A stretch of 64,000 nt of DNA from Aequitasia blattaphilus (GTDB lineage: Bacteria > Bacillota > Clostridia > Lachnospirales > Lachnospiraceae). The translations under genes and the position numbers were made by a program. The stretch covers positions 1 to 64,000 of the forward strand of contig NZ_JAMXOD010000015.1 in NCBI RefSeq assembly GCF_024721305.1, written 5' to 3'. How positions within the stretch are numbered: position 1 is the first letter of the stretch; each line of letters begins with the position of its first letter. The notes below the pieces were generated by a model. It saw only the letters and a list, made by a program, of their open reading frames with translations, ran no database searches and was not told the origin of the DNA. This document shows positions 52,953 through 63,889 of this stretch, in pieces.

Positions 52953-53627
52953 ATGAAGAAAGCAATCTTAGCTACGAAAATCGGCATGACACAGATTTTC
53001 AGCGAAGACGGAACATTGACACCTGTAACAGTACTTGAAGCTGGTCCTTGTGTAGTAACACAGATTAAGACAGAAGAAAACGACGGCTACAATGCAGTAC
53101 AAATCGGGTATGTTGATAAGAAGGACAAGACTGTAAACAAAGACAAGAGCGGTAAAAAAGAAGTGGTTCATCGTCATGGTGCAACAAAGGCGGAACAAGG
53201 ACACTTTAAAAAAGCCGGTGTTTCAAGTAAGCGTTTCGTAAGAGAATTTAAACTTGATGGTGAGTATGAAGTTGCTCAGGAAATCAAAGCGGACATTTTC
53301 GAAGCGGGAGATAAAATTGATGCAACTGCAATTTCTAAAGGTAAGGGATTCCAAGGTGCAATCAAAAGACATAATCAACACAGAGGGCCAATGACACATG
53401 GTTCAAAATTCCATCGTCATGCAGGGTCTAACGGATCGGCATCCGACCCAAGTAAGGTGTTTAAAGGAAAGAAAATGCCAGGACACATGGGAAGCAAGAG
53501 AATTACCATTCAGAACCTTGAAATCGTACGTGTGGATTCTGAAAACAATCTTCTCTTAGTAAAGGGATCTGTACCGGGACCAAAGAAATCTTTAGTAACT
53601 ATTAAAGAAGCAGTAAAAGCGAACTAG
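52953..53627 (+). CDS. rplC: 50S ribosomal protein L3
   Basis: 224 residues from ATG 52953 (GGAGG at 52940); an in-frame start at 52899 lies before the ribosome site. [15 protein letters not shown] opens the protein and [10 protein letters not shown] and the HGSKFHR loop are conserved L3 sites that reach the peptidyl-transferase centre. Confidence 0.98.
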   Translation: MKKAILATKIGMTQIFSEDGTLTPVTVLEAGPCVVTQIKTEENDGYNAVQIGYVDKKDKTVNKDKSGKKEVVHRHGATKAEQGHFKKAGVSSKRFVREFKLDGEYEVAQEIKADIFEAGDKIDATAISKGKGFQGAIKRHNQHRGPMTHGSKFHRHAGSNGSASDPSKVFKGKKMPGHMGSKRITIQNLEIVRVDSENNLLLVKGSVPGPKKSLVTIKEAVKAN

Positions 53628-53656
53628 GCTTTGACGAGAAAGGAGGATAAGATCAG

Positions 53657-54277
53657 ATGGCTAACGTATCTGTTTATGATATTAACGGTAAAGAAGTTGG
53701 AACAATCGATTTAAACGATGCTGTATTTGGTGTGGAAGTAAACGAACATCTTGTACATAGAGCAGTTGTAAGCCAACTTGCAAATAATCGCCAAGGAACA
53801 CAGAAAGCAAAAACGCGTTCTGAAGTTCGTGGTGGAGGAAGAAAACCATGGAGACAAAAAGGAACAGGTCATGCAAGACAAGGTTCTACAAGATCTCCTC
53901 AATGGACAGGTGGTGGAGTTGTATTTGCTCCAACCCCAAGAGATTACTCTTTCAAAATGAATAAAAAGGAAAAAAGAGCAGCTCTTAAATCTGCACTAAG
54001 CCAAGCAGTGGCAGATAAGAAGTTTATCGTATTAGACGAATTCCAGTTGGATGAAATCAAGACAAAAGCATTTGTTGGTGTTTTGAAAAACCTGGAAGTA
54101 AATAAAGCATTAGTTGTATTGGAAGATGGAAACAAAAACGTGGAATTATCCGCAAGAAACATCGCTGATGTGAAAACTGCAAAGGTAAACACAATCAACG
54201 TATACGACATTTTGAAATACAACACAGTAATTGCAACAAAAGCAGTTGTGGCAAATATTGAGGAGGTGTACGCATAA
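53657..54277 (+). CDS. rplD: 50S ribosomal protein L4
   Basis: 206 residues. The loop [21 protein letters not shown] lining the exit tunnel is intact (partial quote [13 protein letters not shown]). L4 commonly represses its own operon by binding the S10 leader. The stop overlaps the next ATG (TAATG). Confidence 0.98.
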   Translation: MANVSVYDINGKEVGTIDLNDAVFGVEVNEHLVHRAVVSQLANNRQGTQKAKTRSEVRGGGRKPWRQKGTGHARQGSTRSPQWTGGGVVFAPTPRDYSFKMNKKEKRAALKSALSQAVADKKFIVLDEFQLDEIKTKAFVGVLKNLEVNKALVVLEDGNKNVELSARNIADVKTAKVNTINVYDILKYNTVIATKAVVANIEEVYA

Positions 54278-54582
54278 TGGCTGATATAAAATATTATGAT
54301 GTAATCCTTGCGCCGGTTGTAACGGAAAAAAGTATGGAGCTTATGGGTGAGAAGAAATATACATTTCTTGTACATACAGACGCTACAAAATCTCAAGTGA
54401 AAGAAGCGGTTGAGAAAATGTTCGCCGGAACAAAAGTAAAAGGTGTTAACACGATGAATCTTGAAGGAAAGAAAAAAAGACAGCGTGGAAGCATGCAGTA
54501 TGGTAAAACTGCGAAGACAAAGAAAGCAATCGTACAGTTGACAGAAGAAAGTGCTGATATCGAGATTTTCCAAGGACTATAG
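54277..54582 (+). CDS. rplW: 50S ribosomal protein L23
   Basis: 101 residues. [15 protein letters not shown] is the L23 start, and [13 protein letters not shown] the basic loop. L23 docks trigger factor and SRP at the tunnel exit. Start overlaps rplD by one base. Confidence 0.98.
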   Translation: MADIKYYDVILAPVVTEKSMELMGEKKYTFLVHTDATKSQVKEAVEKMFAGTKVKGVNTMNLEGKKKRQRGSMQYGKTAKTKKAIVQLTEESADIEIFQGL

Positions 54583-54650
54583 GTTGCATTCTTAAACATA
54601 CGGTGCAATTCCGTGATAAGAATAATTAGGAGATTGAAAGGAGATTTACC

Positions 54651-55493
54651 ATGGGAATTAGAACATATCGCCCATATACGCCTTCCAGAAGACAGATGAC
54701 GGGTTCTGACTTTGCAGAAATTACAAAGACAACACCAGAAAAGTCATTGCTTGCGAAAAAGACTAGAAAGGCCGGACGTAATAACCAAGGAAAAATTACT
54801 GTTAGACACCGCGGAGGCGGAGCTAAGAAACAATATAGAATCATTGATTTCAAAAGAAAGAAAGATGGTATTCCTGCAAGAGTTGTTGGAGTTGAATATG
54901 ATCCAAACAGAACTGCAAACATTGCATTGATTTGCTACGAAGATGGTGAAAAGGCTTATATCCTTGCACCGGAAGGTATCAAAGTTGGCATGAAAATTGT
55001 AAATGGACCAGAGGCTGAAGTAAGAGTAGGAAATTGTCTTCCTCTTGCAAACATTCCGGTTGGTACACAGATTCATAACATTGAAATGTACCCTGGAAAA
55101 GGCGGACAGTTAGTTCGTTCAGCAGGAAACTCAGCACAGCTTATGGCGAAAGAAGGAAAATATGCAACACTTCGTCTTCCTTCCGGAGAAATGAGAATGG
55201 TGCCAATTATCTGCCGTGCATCTATCGGAGTGGTAGGAAATGGAGATCACAGCTTGATCAACATTGGTAAAGCAGGACGTAAACGTCACATGGGTATCAG
55301 ACCGACTGTTCGTGGTTCCGTTATGAACCCGAATGACCATCCACACGGTGGTGGTGAAGGTAAAACCGGAATTGGACGTCCGGGACCAAGTACTCCTTGG
55401 GGTAAACCTGCACTGGGTCTTAAGACACGTAAGAAAAACAAAGCTTCTAACAAGATGATTGTAAGAAGAAGAGATGGTAAAGCGATTAAATAA
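54651..55493 (+). CDS. rplB: 50S ribosomal protein L2
   Basis: 280 residues. [16 protein letters not shown] opens it; the essential His in [12 protein letters not shown] near residue 230 is present. L2 supports subunit joining and peptidyl transfer. AAAGGAG precedes ATG 54651. Confidence 0.98.
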   Translation: MGIRTYRPYTPSRRQMTGSDFAEITKTTPEKSLLAKKTRKAGRNNQGKITVRHRGGGAKKQYRIIDFKRKKDGIPARVVGVEYDPNRTANIALICYEDGEKAYILAPEGIKVGMKIVNGPEAEVRVGNCLPLANIPVGTQIHNIEMYPGKGGQLVRSAGNSAQLMAKEGKYATLRLPSGEMRMVPIICRASIGVVGNGDHSLINIGKAGRKRHMGIRPTVRGSVMNPNDHPHGGGEGKTGIGRPGPSTPWGKPALGLKTRKKNKASNKMIVRRRDGKAIK

Positions 55494-55516
55494 TTACGTA
55501 AAAGGAGGTAAAACCT

Positions 55517-55798
55517 ATGTCACGTTCTATTAAAAAAGGACCATTTGCAGATGCAAGTCTGCTTAAGAAAGTTGATGCAATGAACGAAGCCGGCAGTAAA
55601 GCAGTTATTAAGACCTGGTCTCGTCGTTCCACAATTTTCCCGACTATGATTGGACATACAATTGCAGTACATGACGGAAGAAAACATGTGCCTGTATACG
55701 TTACAGAAGACATGGTAGGACATAAACTGGGAGAGTTCGTTGCAACAAGAACTTACCGAGGACACGGAAAAGACGATAAGAAATCAAAAGTTAGATAG
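55517..55798 (+). CDS. rpsS: 30S ribosomal protein S19
   Basis: 93 residues. [10 protein letters not shown] and [14 protein letters not shown] are diagnostic. Head-domain protein partnered with S13. AAAGGAGG before ATG 55517. Confidence 0.98.
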   Translation: MSRSIKKGPFADASLLKKVDAMNEAGSKAVIKTWSRRSTIFPTMIGHTIAVHDGRKHVPVYVTEDMVGHKLGEFVATRTYRGHGKDDKKSKVR

Positions 55799-55825
55799 AT
55801 AGCTATGTGAAAGGAGGGTTTATCC

Positions 55826-56212
55826 ATGGCAAAAGGACATCGTTCCCAAATAAAAAGAGAAAGAAATGCGAATAAGGATACCAGACCATCTGCTAAGTTA
55901 TCTTATGCTAGAGTTTCGGTTCAGAAAGCATGTTTCGTATTAGATGCCATCAGAGGTAAAGATGTGACTAGCGCACTTGGACTTCTTACTTACAATCCAA
56001 GATATGCTTCTAGTTTAATTAAGAAATTATTAGAATCTGCAATCGCCAATGCTGAGAACAACAATGGTATGAACGCAGAGAACCTTTATATCGCAGAGTG
56101 TTATGCAGATAAAGGACCAACTATGAAAAGAATCAGACCGAGAGCACAGGGTAGAGCTTATAGAATCGAAAAGAGAATGAGCCATATCACACTTGTGTTA
56201 GACGAAAGATAG
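55826..56212 (+). CDS. rplV: 50S ribosomal protein L22
   Basis: 128 residues. [20 protein letters not shown] and the beta hairpin [14 protein letters not shown], which reaches the tunnel constriction, are present. A slightly longer N-terminus (about 20 residues, charged) than the shortest homologues. Confidence 0.97.
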   Translation: MAKGHRSQIKRERNANKDTRPSAKLSYARVSVQKACFVLDAIRGKDVTSALGLLTYNPRYASSLIKKLLESAIANAENNNGMNAENLYIAECYADKGPTMKRIRPRAQGRAYRIEKRMSHITLVLDER

Positions 56213-56222
56213 GAGGGAAATA

Positions 56223-56879
56223 ATGGGACAGAAAGTTAATCCTCATGGCCTAAGAGTCGGAATTATTAAAGACTGGGACTCCAAATGGTATGCAGAAAAA
56301 GATTTTGCAGATTACTTGGTAGAAGATCATGAAATCAGAACATTTCTTAAGAAGAAGTTATTTAGCGCTGGTATATCCAGAATCGAGATCGAAAGAGCAT
56401 CTGATCGCGTTAAAATTATAATCTATACAGCAAAACCTGGAGTAGTAATCGGAAAAGGTGGATCTGAGATAGAAAAAGTAAAAGCTGAGTTAACACAATT
56501 CACAGATAAGAAATTAATTGTAGACATTAAAGAAATCAAAAGACCGGATAAAGACGCACAGTTAGTTGCTGAAAATATCGCACAACAGTTAGTAAATCGT
56601 ATTTCATTTAGACGTGCTATGAAGTCAAGCATGGCTAGAACAATGAAAGCGGGAGCACTGGGTGTAAAAACATCTGTATCAGGCCGTTTGGGCGGAGCGG
56701 ATATGGCTCGTACCGAGTTCTATAGTGAAGGAACTATTCCTCTACAGACACTTCGAGCTGACATCGATTATGGCTTTGCAGAAGCTGACACAACCTACGG
56801 AAAAGTTGGTGTGAAGGTTTGGATTTATAAAGGCGAAGTTCTTCCGGAAAAAGCAGGTAAGGAAGGGAGCGATAAATAA
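56223..56879 (+). CDS. rpsC: 30S ribosomal protein S3
   Basis: 218 residues. [14 protein letters not shown] and the KH-domain [12 protein letters not shown] loop are intact. S3 lines the mRNA entry channel. TAATG overlap with rplP. Confidence 0.98.
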   Translation: MGQKVNPHGLRVGIIKDWDSKWYAEKDFADYLVEDHEIRTFLKKKLFSAGISRIEIERASDRVKIIIYTAKPGVVIGKGGSEIEKVKAELTQFTDKKLIVDIKEIKRPDKDAQLVAENIAQQLVNRISFRRAMKSSMARTMKAGALGVKTSVSGRLGGADMARTEFYSEGTIPLQTLRADIDYGFAEADTTYGKVGVKVWIYKGEVLPEKAGKEGSDK

Positions 56880-57316
56880 TGTTAATGCCTAAAAGAGTAA
56901 AAAGACGTAAACAATTCCGTGGTTCCATGCGTGGAAAAGCAACTCGCGGAAATAAGATATCATACGGTGAATATGGTATTGTAGCAGCAGAACCATGCTG
57001 GATTCGTTCCAATCAAATCGAAGCAGCACGTATTGCTATGACACGTTATATCAAGCGTGGAGGTAAGGTTTGGATTAAGATTTTTCCAGACAAACCAGTA
57101 ACTCAAAAACCAGCTGAGACACGTATGGGAAAAGGTAAAGGATCTTTGGAATACTGGGTAGCGGTTGTAAAACCGGGCCGTGTAATGTTTGAGATCGCAG
57201 GTGTACCTGAGGATGTGGCAAGAGAAGCCCTTCGTCTTGCAGTGCACAAGCTACCTTGTAAATGTAAAATAGTTTCTCGCGCAGACTTAGAAGGCGGTGA
57301 TAACAGTGAAAATTAA
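56879..57316 (+). CDS. rplP: 50S ribosomal protein L16
   Basis: 145 residues starting [15 protein letters not shown], the normal L16 beginning. [12 protein letters not shown] is conserved. Start overlaps the rpsC stop by one base; the rpmC start lies inside its 3' end. Confidence 0.98.
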   Translation: MLMPKRVKRRKQFRGSMRGKATRGNKISYGEYGIVAAEPCWIRSNQIEAARIAMTRYIKRGGKVWIKIFPDKPVTQKPAETRMGKGKGSLEYWVAVVKPGRVMFEIAGVPEDVAREALRLAVHKLPCKCKIVSRADLEGGDNSEN

Positions 57317-57515
57317 TGCATTTGTAGAAGAGTTAAAAGCGAAATCAGCTGCAGAACTCAATGAAGAATTAGTAGCTGCTAAAAAGGAGCTTTTCAATTT
57401 AAGATTCCAGAACGCAACAAATCAGTTAGAAAACACAAGCAGAATTAAAGAAGTTAGAAAAAATATTGCTCGTATTCAAACTGTGATAACGGAAAAGGCA
57501 AAAGTTGCGGAATAA
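57306..57515 (+). CDS. rpmC: 50S ribosomal protein L29
   Basis: 69 residues from GTG 57306, with AAGGCGGTG upstream. This gives the usual length; GTG 57297 would add three residues. [19 protein letters not shown] is the L29 helical hairpin. It overlaps rplP by 11 bases. Confidence 0.95.
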   Translation: MKINAFVEELKAKSAAELNEELVAAKKELFNLRFQNATNQLENTSRIKEVRKNIARIQTVITEKAKVAE

Positions 57516-57535
57516 TCCGGAAAGGAGTATAGACT

Positions 57536-57790
57536 GTGGATAGAAATCTTAGAAAAACCCGTGTGGGTAAAGTAGTAAGCAATAAAATGGATAAGACTAT
57601 TGTCGTTGCAGTTGAAGATCATGTTAAGCATCCACTTTATAAGAAAATCATTAAGAAAACTTATAAATTAAAGGCTCATGATGAAGCAAATGAGTGCAAC
57701 AAAGGTGATAAAGTAAAAGTAATGGAAACAAGACCTCTTTCAAAGGATAAGAGATGGAGACTTGTTGAAGTTATGGAAAAAGCGAAATAG
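57536..57790 (+). CDS. rpsQ: 30S ribosomal protein S17
   Basis: 84 residues, GTG start after [26 protein letters not shown] is the S17 OB-fold opening; [11 protein letters not shown] is conserved near the end. Confidence 0.97.
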   Translation: MDRNLRKTRVGKVVSNKMDKTIVVAVEDHVKHPLYKKIIKKTYKLKAHDEANECNKGDKVKVMETRPLSKDKRWRLVEVMEKAK

Positions 57791-57809
57791 TATAAGGAGG
57801 GAAACCTGC

Positions 57810-58178
57810 ATGATACAGCAAGAAAGCAGACTGAAAGTAGCAGACAACACAGGCGCTAAAGAAATACTGTGTATCCGTGTTCTTGGTGGTTCAACCAGAA
57901 GATATGCACGTATCGGCGATATCATAGTTGCCACTGTTAAAGACGCAACACCAGGCGGCGTTGTAAAAAAAGGTGACGTGGTTAGAGCTGTTGTTGTTCG
58001 TACTGTAAAGAGTACGCGTCGTAAAGATGGTTCATACATCAGATTCGATGAAAATGCTGCTGTTATTATAAAAGATGACAAGACACCAAGAGGAACCCGT
58101 ATATTCGGGCCAGTAGCAAGAGAGCTTCGAGACAAACAATTCATGAGAATTGTATCCCTAGCTCCGGAAGTACTATAA
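57810..58178 (+). CDS. rplN: 50S ribosomal protein L14
   Basis: 122 residues from ATG 57810 (AAGGAGGG upstream). [18 protein letters not shown] and [20 protein letters not shown] are diagnostic. A frame from 57762 overlaps rpsQ and was discarded. Confidence 0.98.
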   Translation: MIQQESRLKVADNTGAKEILCIRVLGGSTRRYARIGDIIVATVKDATPGGVVKKGDVVRAVVVRTVKSTRRKDGSYIRFDENAAVIIKDDKTPRGTRIFGPVARELRDKQFMRIVSLAPEVL

Positions 58179-58191
58179 GGGGGTGTAGGAG

Positions 58192-58503
58192 ATGGCATTA
58201 CATAAAATTAAAAAAGGTGATACTGTAAAGATTATCGCTGGTAAAGATAAAGATAAAGAAGGTAAAGTTATCGCTGTAAACTCTAAGGATAAAAAGGTTG
58301 TAGTTGAGGGAGTTAATATGATTACAAAACACTCTAAACCAAGTGCTACAAACCAAAAAGGCGGTATTATCAATAAAGAAGCTCCTATTGATTCTTCAAA
58401 CGTTATGTACTTACACAAAGGTAAGGCTACACGTATCGGAATTAAGATGAATGGAGACAAAAAAGTTCGTTTTGCAAAATCAACAGGCGATATTATCGAT
58501 TAA
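58192..58503 (+). CDS. rplX: 50S ribosomal protein L24
   Basis: 103 residues. KKGDTVKIIAGKDKDKEGKV is the KOW motif; GVNMITKHSKPS and GGIINKEAPI follow. Assembly initiator protein. Confidence 0.98.
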   Translation: MALHKIKKGDTVKIIAGKDKDKEGKVIAVNSKDKKVVVEGVNMITKHSKPSATNQKGGIINKEAPIDSSNVMYLHKGKATRIGIKMNGDKKVRFAKSTGDIID

Positions 58504-58520
58504 TTTGAGGAAGGAGGATA

Positions 58521-59066
58521 ATGGCTTTGAGTAGACTGAAAGAACAATACAATAATGAAATCGTTGATGCATTGGTAAAGAAATTCGATTATAAAAATAA
58601 ATTAGAAGTTCCAAAACTCGACAAAGTTGTGGTAAACATGGGTGTTGGAGAAGCAAAAGACAATGCTAAGGTATTAGAGTCAGCTGTTGCTGATATGGAA
58701 AAGATCACAGGACAAAAGGCAGTTATTTGTAAAGCAAAGAAATCCGTTGCGAACTTCAAATTAAGAGAAGGTATGCCGATTGGATGTAAAGTAACACTTA
58801 GAGGTGAAAAGATGTATGAATTTGTAGATCGTCTTATCAACCTTGCATTGCCTCGTGTACGTGACTTTAGAGGAGTTAATCCAAATGCTTTTGACGGACG
58901 TGGAAATTACTCCCTTGGAATCAAGGAACAATTAATTTTCCCTGAAATCGAGTATGATAAAGTAGACAAAGTAAGAGGTATGGATGTAATCTTTGTTACA
59001 ACTGCTAAAACAGATGAAGAGGCTCGTGAATTGTTATCACAATTCAACATGCCATATACCAAATAA
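58521..59066 (+). CDS. rplE: 50S ribosomal protein L5
   Basis: 181 residues. [31 protein letters not shown] and [11 protein letters not shown] are conserved L5 blocks. Binds 5S rRNA with L18. AAGGAGG before ATG 58521. Confidence 0.98.
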   Translation: MALSRLKEQYNNEIVDALVKKFDYKNKLEVPKLDKVVVNMGVGEAKDNAKVLESAVADMEKITGQKAVICKAKKSVANFKLREGMPIGCKVTLRGEKMYEFVDRLINLALPRVRDFRGVNPNAFDGRGNYSLGIKEQLIFPEIEYDKVDKVRGMDVIFVTTAKTDEEARELLSQFNMPYTK

Positions 59067-59077
59067 GGAGGTAAAAA

Positions 59078-59263
59078 ATGGCTAAAACAGCAATGAAAAT
59101 TAAGCAAGCACGTAAGCAGAAATTCTCAACAAGAGAATACAGTCGTTGCAGAATTTGTGGTCGTCCACATGCTTATTTAAGAAAATATGGAATTTGCCGT
59201 ATTTGCTTCCGCGAATTGGCATATAAAGGACAAATCCCTGGCGTTAAGAAAGCTAGTTGGTAG
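59078..59263 (+). CDS. rpsZ: 30S ribosomal protein S14, zinc-binding type
   Basis: 61 residues. [10 protein letters not shown] and CRICFRELA give the two Cys pairs of the zinc-binding (type Z) S14. Zinc-independent S14 copies are about 90 residues, so this is the short form typical of Firmicutes. Confidence 0.97.
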   Translation: MAKTAMKIKQARKQKFSTREYSRCRICGRPHAYLRKYGICRICFRELAYKGQIPGVKKASW

Positions 59264-59283
59264 AAGGAAGGAGGACAATTCAC

Positions 59284-59685
59284 ATGACTATGAGCGATCC
59301 AATTGCAGATATGCTTACAAGAATACGTAATGCGAATACCGCAAAACATGATACAGTAGAAATTCCTGCATCAAAGATGAAAATTGCTATCGCAGACATC
59401 CTTGTGAACGAAGGATATATTGTTAAATATGACATCGTAGAAAATGGAGTATTTAAAACAATTAAAATCACCTTAAAGTATGGTGCTGATAAAAATGAAA
59501 AGGTAATCACAGGTCTTAAGAGAATTTCAAAACCTGGACTTCGTGTATATGCCAACAGTGACAAGCTTCCAAGAGTACTTGGTGGACTTGGAACAGCTGT
59601 AATCTCAACAAATCACGGTGTTATTACAGACAAAGAAGCAAGAAAACAAGGTGTAGGTGGGGAAGTACTCTGCTTCATCTGGTAA
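59284..59685 (+). CDS. rpsH: 30S ribosomal protein S8
   Basis: 133 residues from ATG 59284 (AAGGAGG upstream). [14 protein letters not shown] and GGEVLCFIW bracket a full-length S8. S8 often represses the spc half of the operon elsewhere. A 60-base gap follows before rplF. Confidence 0.98.
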   Translation: MTMSDPIADMLTRIRNANTAKHDTVEIPASKMKIAIADILVNEGYIVKYDIVENGVFKTIKITLKYGADKNEKVITGLKRISKPGLRVYANSDKLPRVLGGLGTAVISTNHGVITDKEARKQGVGGEVLCFIW

Positions 59686-59745
59686 CTGAAAACTGAACAA
59701 AAGAGATTTTGTTTTGAGAATTTAAGTTTAGGAGGAAAGGTAGTT

Positions 59746-60288
59746 ATGTCACGTATAGGTAGACTGCCAGTTGCGATTCCAGCAGGAGTTACTGTGGAGA
59801 TTGCAGACAATAATAAAGTGACCGTAAAAGGTCCAAAAGGAACTCTTGAAAAAGAACTTCCTGTAGAAATGAGTATTAAACAAGAAGGCGAAGCAATTAT
59901 CGTTACAAGACCAAATGATTTGAAAAAAATGAAATCTTTACACGGTCTTACAAGAACATTAGTAAATAACATGGTTGTTGGTGTTACTGACGGCTATGAA
60001 AAAGTATTAGAAGTAAATGGTGTAGGTTACAGAGCTGCAAAAGCAGGAAAGAAACTTACATTAAGCCTTGGATATTCTCATCCAGTAGAGATGGAAGATC
60101 CAGAAGGTCTTGAAGCTGTTGTTGAAGGACAGAACAAGATCACTGTAAAAGGTATTGATAAAGAAAAAGTTGGCCAATACGCAGCTGAAATCAGAGACAA
60201 GAGAAGACCTGAACCTTATAAAGGAAAAGGAATTAAATATGCTGATGAAGTTATTAGACGTAAAGTTGGTAAGACTGGTAAAAAATAA
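59746..60288 (+). CDS. rplF: 50S ribosomal protein L6
   Basis: 180 residues. [14 protein letters not shown] and the C-terminal [13 protein letters not shown] signature are present. AGGAGG before ATG 59746. Located near the sarcin-ricin loop in the ribosome. Confidence 0.98.
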   Translation: MSRIGRLPVAIPAGVTVEIADNNKVTVKGPKGTLEKELPVEMSIKQEGEAIIVTRPNDLKKMKSLHGLTRTLVNNMVVGVTDGYEKVLEVNGVGYRAAKAGKKLTLSLGYSHPVEMEDPEGLEAVVEGQNKITVKGIDKEKVGQYAAEIRDKRRPEPYKGKGIKYADEVIRRKVGKTGKK

Positions 60289-60305
60289 GTAAGGAGAGTG
60301 TGAAA

Positions 60306-60674
60306 ATGGTTAACAAGAAATCAAGAAGTAAAGTACGTGTGAAAAAACACCTTAAAATACGTAACCGTTTCAGTGGAACACCTGAATGCCCACGTTTAGC
60401 TGTGTTTAGAAGCAATAATCATATGTATGCTCAAATTATTGACGATACAGTTGGAAATACTTTAGTTTCTGCTTCCACTCTTCAAAAAGATGTGAAAGCA
60501 AACTTAGAAAAAACTAACAACGTTGATGCAGCAGCATATTTAGGAAAAGTAATTGGTGAAAAAGCAGTAGAAAAAGGTATTAAGGATGTAGTCTTTGATA
60601 GAGGCGGCTTTATATACCAGGGTAAAATTCAAGCATTAGCAGATGCAGCGCGTGAAGCTGGATTGAATTTCTAG
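60306..60674 (+). CDS. rplR: 50S ribosomal protein L18
   Basis: 122 residues from ATG 60306, nine bases after AAGGAG; GTG 60300 is too close to it. [19 protein letters not shown] and [17 protein letters not shown] are L18 blocks. Binds 5S rRNA. Confidence 0.97.
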   Translation: MVNKKSRSKVRVKKHLKIRNRFSGTPECPRLAVFRSNNHMYAQIIDDTVGNTLVSASTLQKDVKANLEKTNNVDAAAYLGKVIGEKAVEKGIKDVVFDRGGFIYQGKIQALADAAREAGLNF

Positions 60675-60689
60675 AAGGAGGAGACACTA

Positions 60690-61199
60690 GTGAAACGAGA
60701 ACGTATTGATGCTAGTCAAATGGAACTAGCAGAAAAAGTAGTATCTATCAAGCGTGTTACCAAGGTCGTAAAAGGTGGTCGTAACTTCAGATTCACAGCT
60801 TTAGTAGTTGTCGGTGATGGAAATGGTCACGTTGGTGCAGGCTTAGGAAAAGCAACAGAAATCCCTGAAGCTATTCGTAAAGGAAAAGAAGATGCTGCAA
60901 AGAATCTTATTTCTGTAGCTTTAGATGATAACGGAAGTATTGTACACGATTTTATCGGAAAATTTGGAGGAGCATCTGTATTGCTTAAGAAAGCTCCAGA
61001 TGGTACAGGAGTTATTGCCGGTGGACCGGCGCGTGCTGTTATCGAGATGGCAGGAATTAAAAACATCCGTACAAAGTCACTTGGATCCAACAATAAGCAG
61101 AACGTAGTTCTTGCTACAATTGATGGATTGACACAAGTAAAGACTCCGGAGGAAGTTAGTATTCTTCGCGGTAAAACGATTGAAGAAATCTTAGGCTAA
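60690..61199 (+). CDS. rpsE: 30S ribosomal protein S5
   Basis: 169 residues, GTG start after [37 protein letters not shown] and [12 protein letters not shown] are conserved. S5 helps mRNA unwinding and decoding fidelity. Confidence 0.98.
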   Translation: MKRERIDASQMELAEKVVSIKRVTKVVKGGRNFRFTALVVVGDGNGHVGAGLGKATEIPEAIRKGKEDAAKNLISVALDDNGSIVHDFIGKFGGASVLLKKAPDGTGVIAGGPARAVIEMAGIKNIRTKSLGSNNKQNVVLATIDGLTQVKTPEEVSILRGKTIEEILG

Positions 61200-61215
61200 G
61201 GAGGCGATACGCGAG

Positions 61216-61395
61216 ATGGCAAATTTAAAAATCACGTTAGTGAAATCTACAATTGGTGCTGTACCAAAGCATAAAAAGACTGTTCAAGCTATGGGACTTA
61301 GAAAGTTAAATAAGACAGTTGAGCTTCCAGATAACGCAGCAACAAGAGGAATGATTAATCAAGTTAGACACTTGGTAAAAGTAGAAGAAGCATAG
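61216..61395 (+). CDS. rpmD: 50S ribosomal protein L30
   Basis: 59 residues, too short for common length cut-offs. It runs from ATG 61216 to TAG 61395, with AGGAGG upstream. [19 protein letters not shown] and [16 protein letters not shown] are L30 features. Confidence 0.97.
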   Translation: MANLKITLVKSTIGAVPKHKKTVQAMGLRKLNKTVELPDNAATRGMINQVRHLVKVEEA

Positions 61396-61427
61396 GATAT
61401 TGAATTATAGAATAAGGAGGTGTCACA

Positions 61428-61868
61428 ATGGACTTATCAAGTTTAAGACCAGCGGACGGGGCAAAACAAAGTAATAACTTTAGAAGAGGCCGCGGACATG
61501 GTTCTGGTAATGGTAAGACAGCCGGTAAGGGACATAAAGGCCAAAGAGCGCGTTCCGGAGGTACAAGACCGGGATTCGAAGGTGGTCAGATGCCATTATA
61601 TAGAAGAATACCAAAGAGAGGGTTTACCAACAGAAATTCAAAAGAGATTATTGGAATCAATTTAAGTGCTCTTGAGGTGTTTGAAAATGATGCTGTAGTA
61701 TCAATTGAAACTCTGATGGAACAAGGAATTGTTAGAAACCCAAAAGATGGTGTTAAGATTCTTGGAAATGGAGAATTCACTAAGAAGCTTACAGTTCAGG
61801 CGAATGCATTTAGTGCATCAGCGGCTGAAAAGATTGAAGCCTTAGGCGGAAAAGCAGAGGTGATTTAA
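61428..61868 (+). CDS. rplO: 50S ribosomal protein L15
   Basis: 146 residues. [20 protein letters not shown] is the glycine-rich basic N-terminus, followed by [15 protein letters not shown]. The stop overlaps the secY ATG by one base (TAATG). Confidence 0.98.
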   Translation: MDLSSLRPADGAKQSNNFRRGRGHGSGNGKTAGKGHKGQRARSGGTRPGFEGGQMPLYRRIPKRGFTNRNSKEIIGINLSALEVFENDAVVSIETLMEQGIVRNPKDGVKILGNGEFTKKLTVQANAFSASAAEKIEALGGKAEVI

Positions 61869-63184
61869 TGTTAGATACATTCCGAAAAGCATTTGCAATC
61901 AAAGATATACGTAAAAAATTAATCTTTACATTTTTGATGTTAATTGTTATAAGGATTGGTTCTGAATTACCGACACCGGGTGTAAATCCGGATTATATAA
62001 AGAACTTTTTTGCTACGGCGACGGGTGAGAATTTCAACTTTTTCAATGCATTTACAGGTGGATCCTTTGAGCGAATGGCTATTTTCGCTTTGAGTATCAC
62101 ACCTTACATTACTTCTTCGATTATTATGCAGCTTTTAACAATTGCAATTCCAAAGTTAGAAGAGATGCAAAAAGAGGGAGAGGACGGAAGAAAGAAAATC
62201 CAGAAAATGACCAGATATTTAACGGCAATCCTTGCGCTGGTTGAGTCTTCAGCTATGGCAATTGGATTTGGCCGCAGTGGTCTCTTGGTGAACTATAATT
62301 TCGTTAATGCAGCAATAGTTGTACTTACATTAACAGCTGGTTCTACCTTCCTTATGTGGGTTGGAGAAAGAATTACTGAAAAAGGTGTTGGAAATGGAAT
62401 ATCGATTGTATTAGCAATTAATATTTTATCCAGAGTACCAAGTGATATAACGACACTGTTTGATCAGTTCGTAAAAGGCAAAAGTATTCCAAAAGCTGTT
62501 TTGGCAGCATTGATTATTATTGCAATTATTATTGTTTTGGTATTTTTGGTTGTATTACTTCAAGGCGGAGAACGCAAGATTGCAGTACAGTATTCACAGA
62601 AGGTTGTGGGTAGAAAAACTTATGGTGGACAATCCACAAATATACCTTTAAAAGTGAATACAGCGGGAGTCGTACCCATTATTTTTGCATCATCATTGAT
62701 GCAGTTTCCGATTGTTATCGCTTCTCTTTTGGGCAAAGGGAATGGAAAAGGAATCGGAAGCGAAATTTTAAAAGGATTAAACCAAAGTAACTGGTGTAAT
62801 CCTGAAAGAATTTATTACTCATGGGGGCTGATTGTATATATAGTTCTGACGATACTCTTTGCATATTTCTATACAACGATTACCTTTAATCCGTTAGAGA
62901 TTGCCAACAATATGAAGAAGAGCGGTGGCTTTATCCCAGGAATAAGACCAGGGAAGCCAACGGTTGATTATCTGTCACACATATTGAATTATATAGTTTT
63001 TATCGGTGCATGTGGACTTGTAATTATTCAAGTTATTCCAATCTTCTTTAATGGGTGGTTGGGTGCCAGTGTCTCTTTTGCAGGAACATCACTGATTATT
63101 ATTGTGAGTGTTATATTGGAGACGGTGAAACAAATTGAAGCACAGATGCTTGTTAGAAACTATAAAGGTTTTTTAAATAATTAA
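61868..63184 (+). CDS. secY: Preprotein translocase subunit SecY
   Basis: 438 residues with ten membrane helices. TPYITSSIIMQLL (second helix) and KKSGGFIPGIRPGKPT are SecY signatures. It is the main channel of the Sec system. A hairpin lies before adk. Confidence 0.98.
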   Translation: MLDTFRKAFAIKDIRKKLIFTFLMLIVIRIGSELPTPGVNPDYIKNFFATATGENFNFFNAFTGGSFERMAIFALSITPYITSSIIMQLLTIAIPKLEEMQKEGEDGRKKIQKMTRYLTAILALVESSAMAIGFGRSGLLVNYNFVNAAIVVLTLTAGSTFLMWVGERITEKGVGNGISIVLAINILSRVPSDITTLFDQFVKGKSIPKAVLAALIIIAIIIVLVFLVVLLQGGERKIAVQYSQKVVGRKTYGGQSTNIPLKVNTAGVVPIIFASSLMQFPIVIASLLGKGNGKGIGSEILKGLNQSNWCNPERIYYSWGLIVYIVLTILFAYFYTTITFNPLEIANNMKKSGGFIPGIRPGKPTVDYLSHILNYIVFIGACGLVIIQVIPIFFNGWLGASVSFAGTSLIIIVSVILETVKQIEAQMLVRNYKGFLNN

Positions 63185-63191
63185 TATTTTG

Positions 63192-63215
63192 ACTCGCAGA
63201 TTTCTATCTGCGGGT
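63192..63215 (+). other. Hairpin between secY and adk
   Basis: ACTCGCAGA (63192-63200) pairs with TCTGCGGGT (63207-63215), one G-T pair, loop TTTCTA. No T run follows, so it is more likely a processing or pausing element than a terminator. Confidence 0.5.
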
Positions 63216-63241
63216 TAAAATGCTATAAGGAGATGTGGATA

Positions 63242-63886
63242 ATGAGAATAATTATGTTAGGAGCTCCGGGTGCTGGAAAAGGAACCCAGGCGATAAAAAT
63301 TTCGGAAAAGTATAAAATACCCCATATTTCAACTGGAGATATATTTAGAGCAAACATTAAAAATGGTACTCCTCTAGGAGAAAAAGCCAAAACATATATG
63401 GATCAGGGATTGTTGGTTCCAGATGAACTGGTCGTTGAGTTGGTAGTGGATAGAATTCAGAATGAAGATTGTGAAAAAGGTTATGTTTTAGACGGTTTTC
63501 CTCGTACAATTCCTCAAGCAGAGGCTTTGACAAAGGCACTAGAGGCTGTTGGCCAGAAAATTGATTTCGCAATTGATGTAGAAGTACCAGATGAGAATAT
63601 TGTAAGAAGAATGTCTGGAAGAAGAGCTTGCGTGGATTGTGGTGCAACGTATCATTTAGTTTATGCTGCTCCAAAGAAGGAAGGAATCTGCGATCAATGC
63701 GAAGGAAGTCTTATCTTAAGAGAAGATGACAAACCGGAAACAGTATCAAAGAGACTTTCTGTTTATCACGAACAGACACAACCGTTAATTGATTACTATA
63801 GCAATGCAGGTGCATTAAAGAGTGTAGATGGTACCATCGATATTGAGGATGTATTTCAAGCAATTGTTGAGATTTTGGGAGCGTAG
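63242..63886 (+). CDS. adk: Adenylate kinase, zinc-lid type
   Basis: 214 residues from ATG 63242 (nine bases after AAGGAG; ATG 63233 abuts it). [10 protein letters not shown] is the P-loop. The LID has CVDCGATYH and CDQCEGSL, four Cys for zinc, as in Gram-positives. DGFPRT is conserved. It balances AMP, ADP and ATP. Confidence 0.98.
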   Translation: MRIIMLGAPGAGKGTQAIKISEKYKIPHISTGDIFRANIKNGTPLGEKAKTYMDQGLLVPDELVVELVVDRIQNEDCEKGYVLDGFPRTIPQAEALTKALEAVGQKIDFAIDVEVPDENIVRRMSGRRACVDCGATYHLVYAAPKKEGICDQCEGSLILREDDKPETVSKRLSVYHEQTQPLIDYYSNAGALKSVDGTIDIEDVFQAIVEILGA

Positions 63887-63889
63887 AGT

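Noticed and set aside
52557-63886. Numerous antisense ORFs across the ribosomal operon
   Set aside because: They are shadows of strongly conserved plus-strand genes and lack ribosome sites or recognisable domains.
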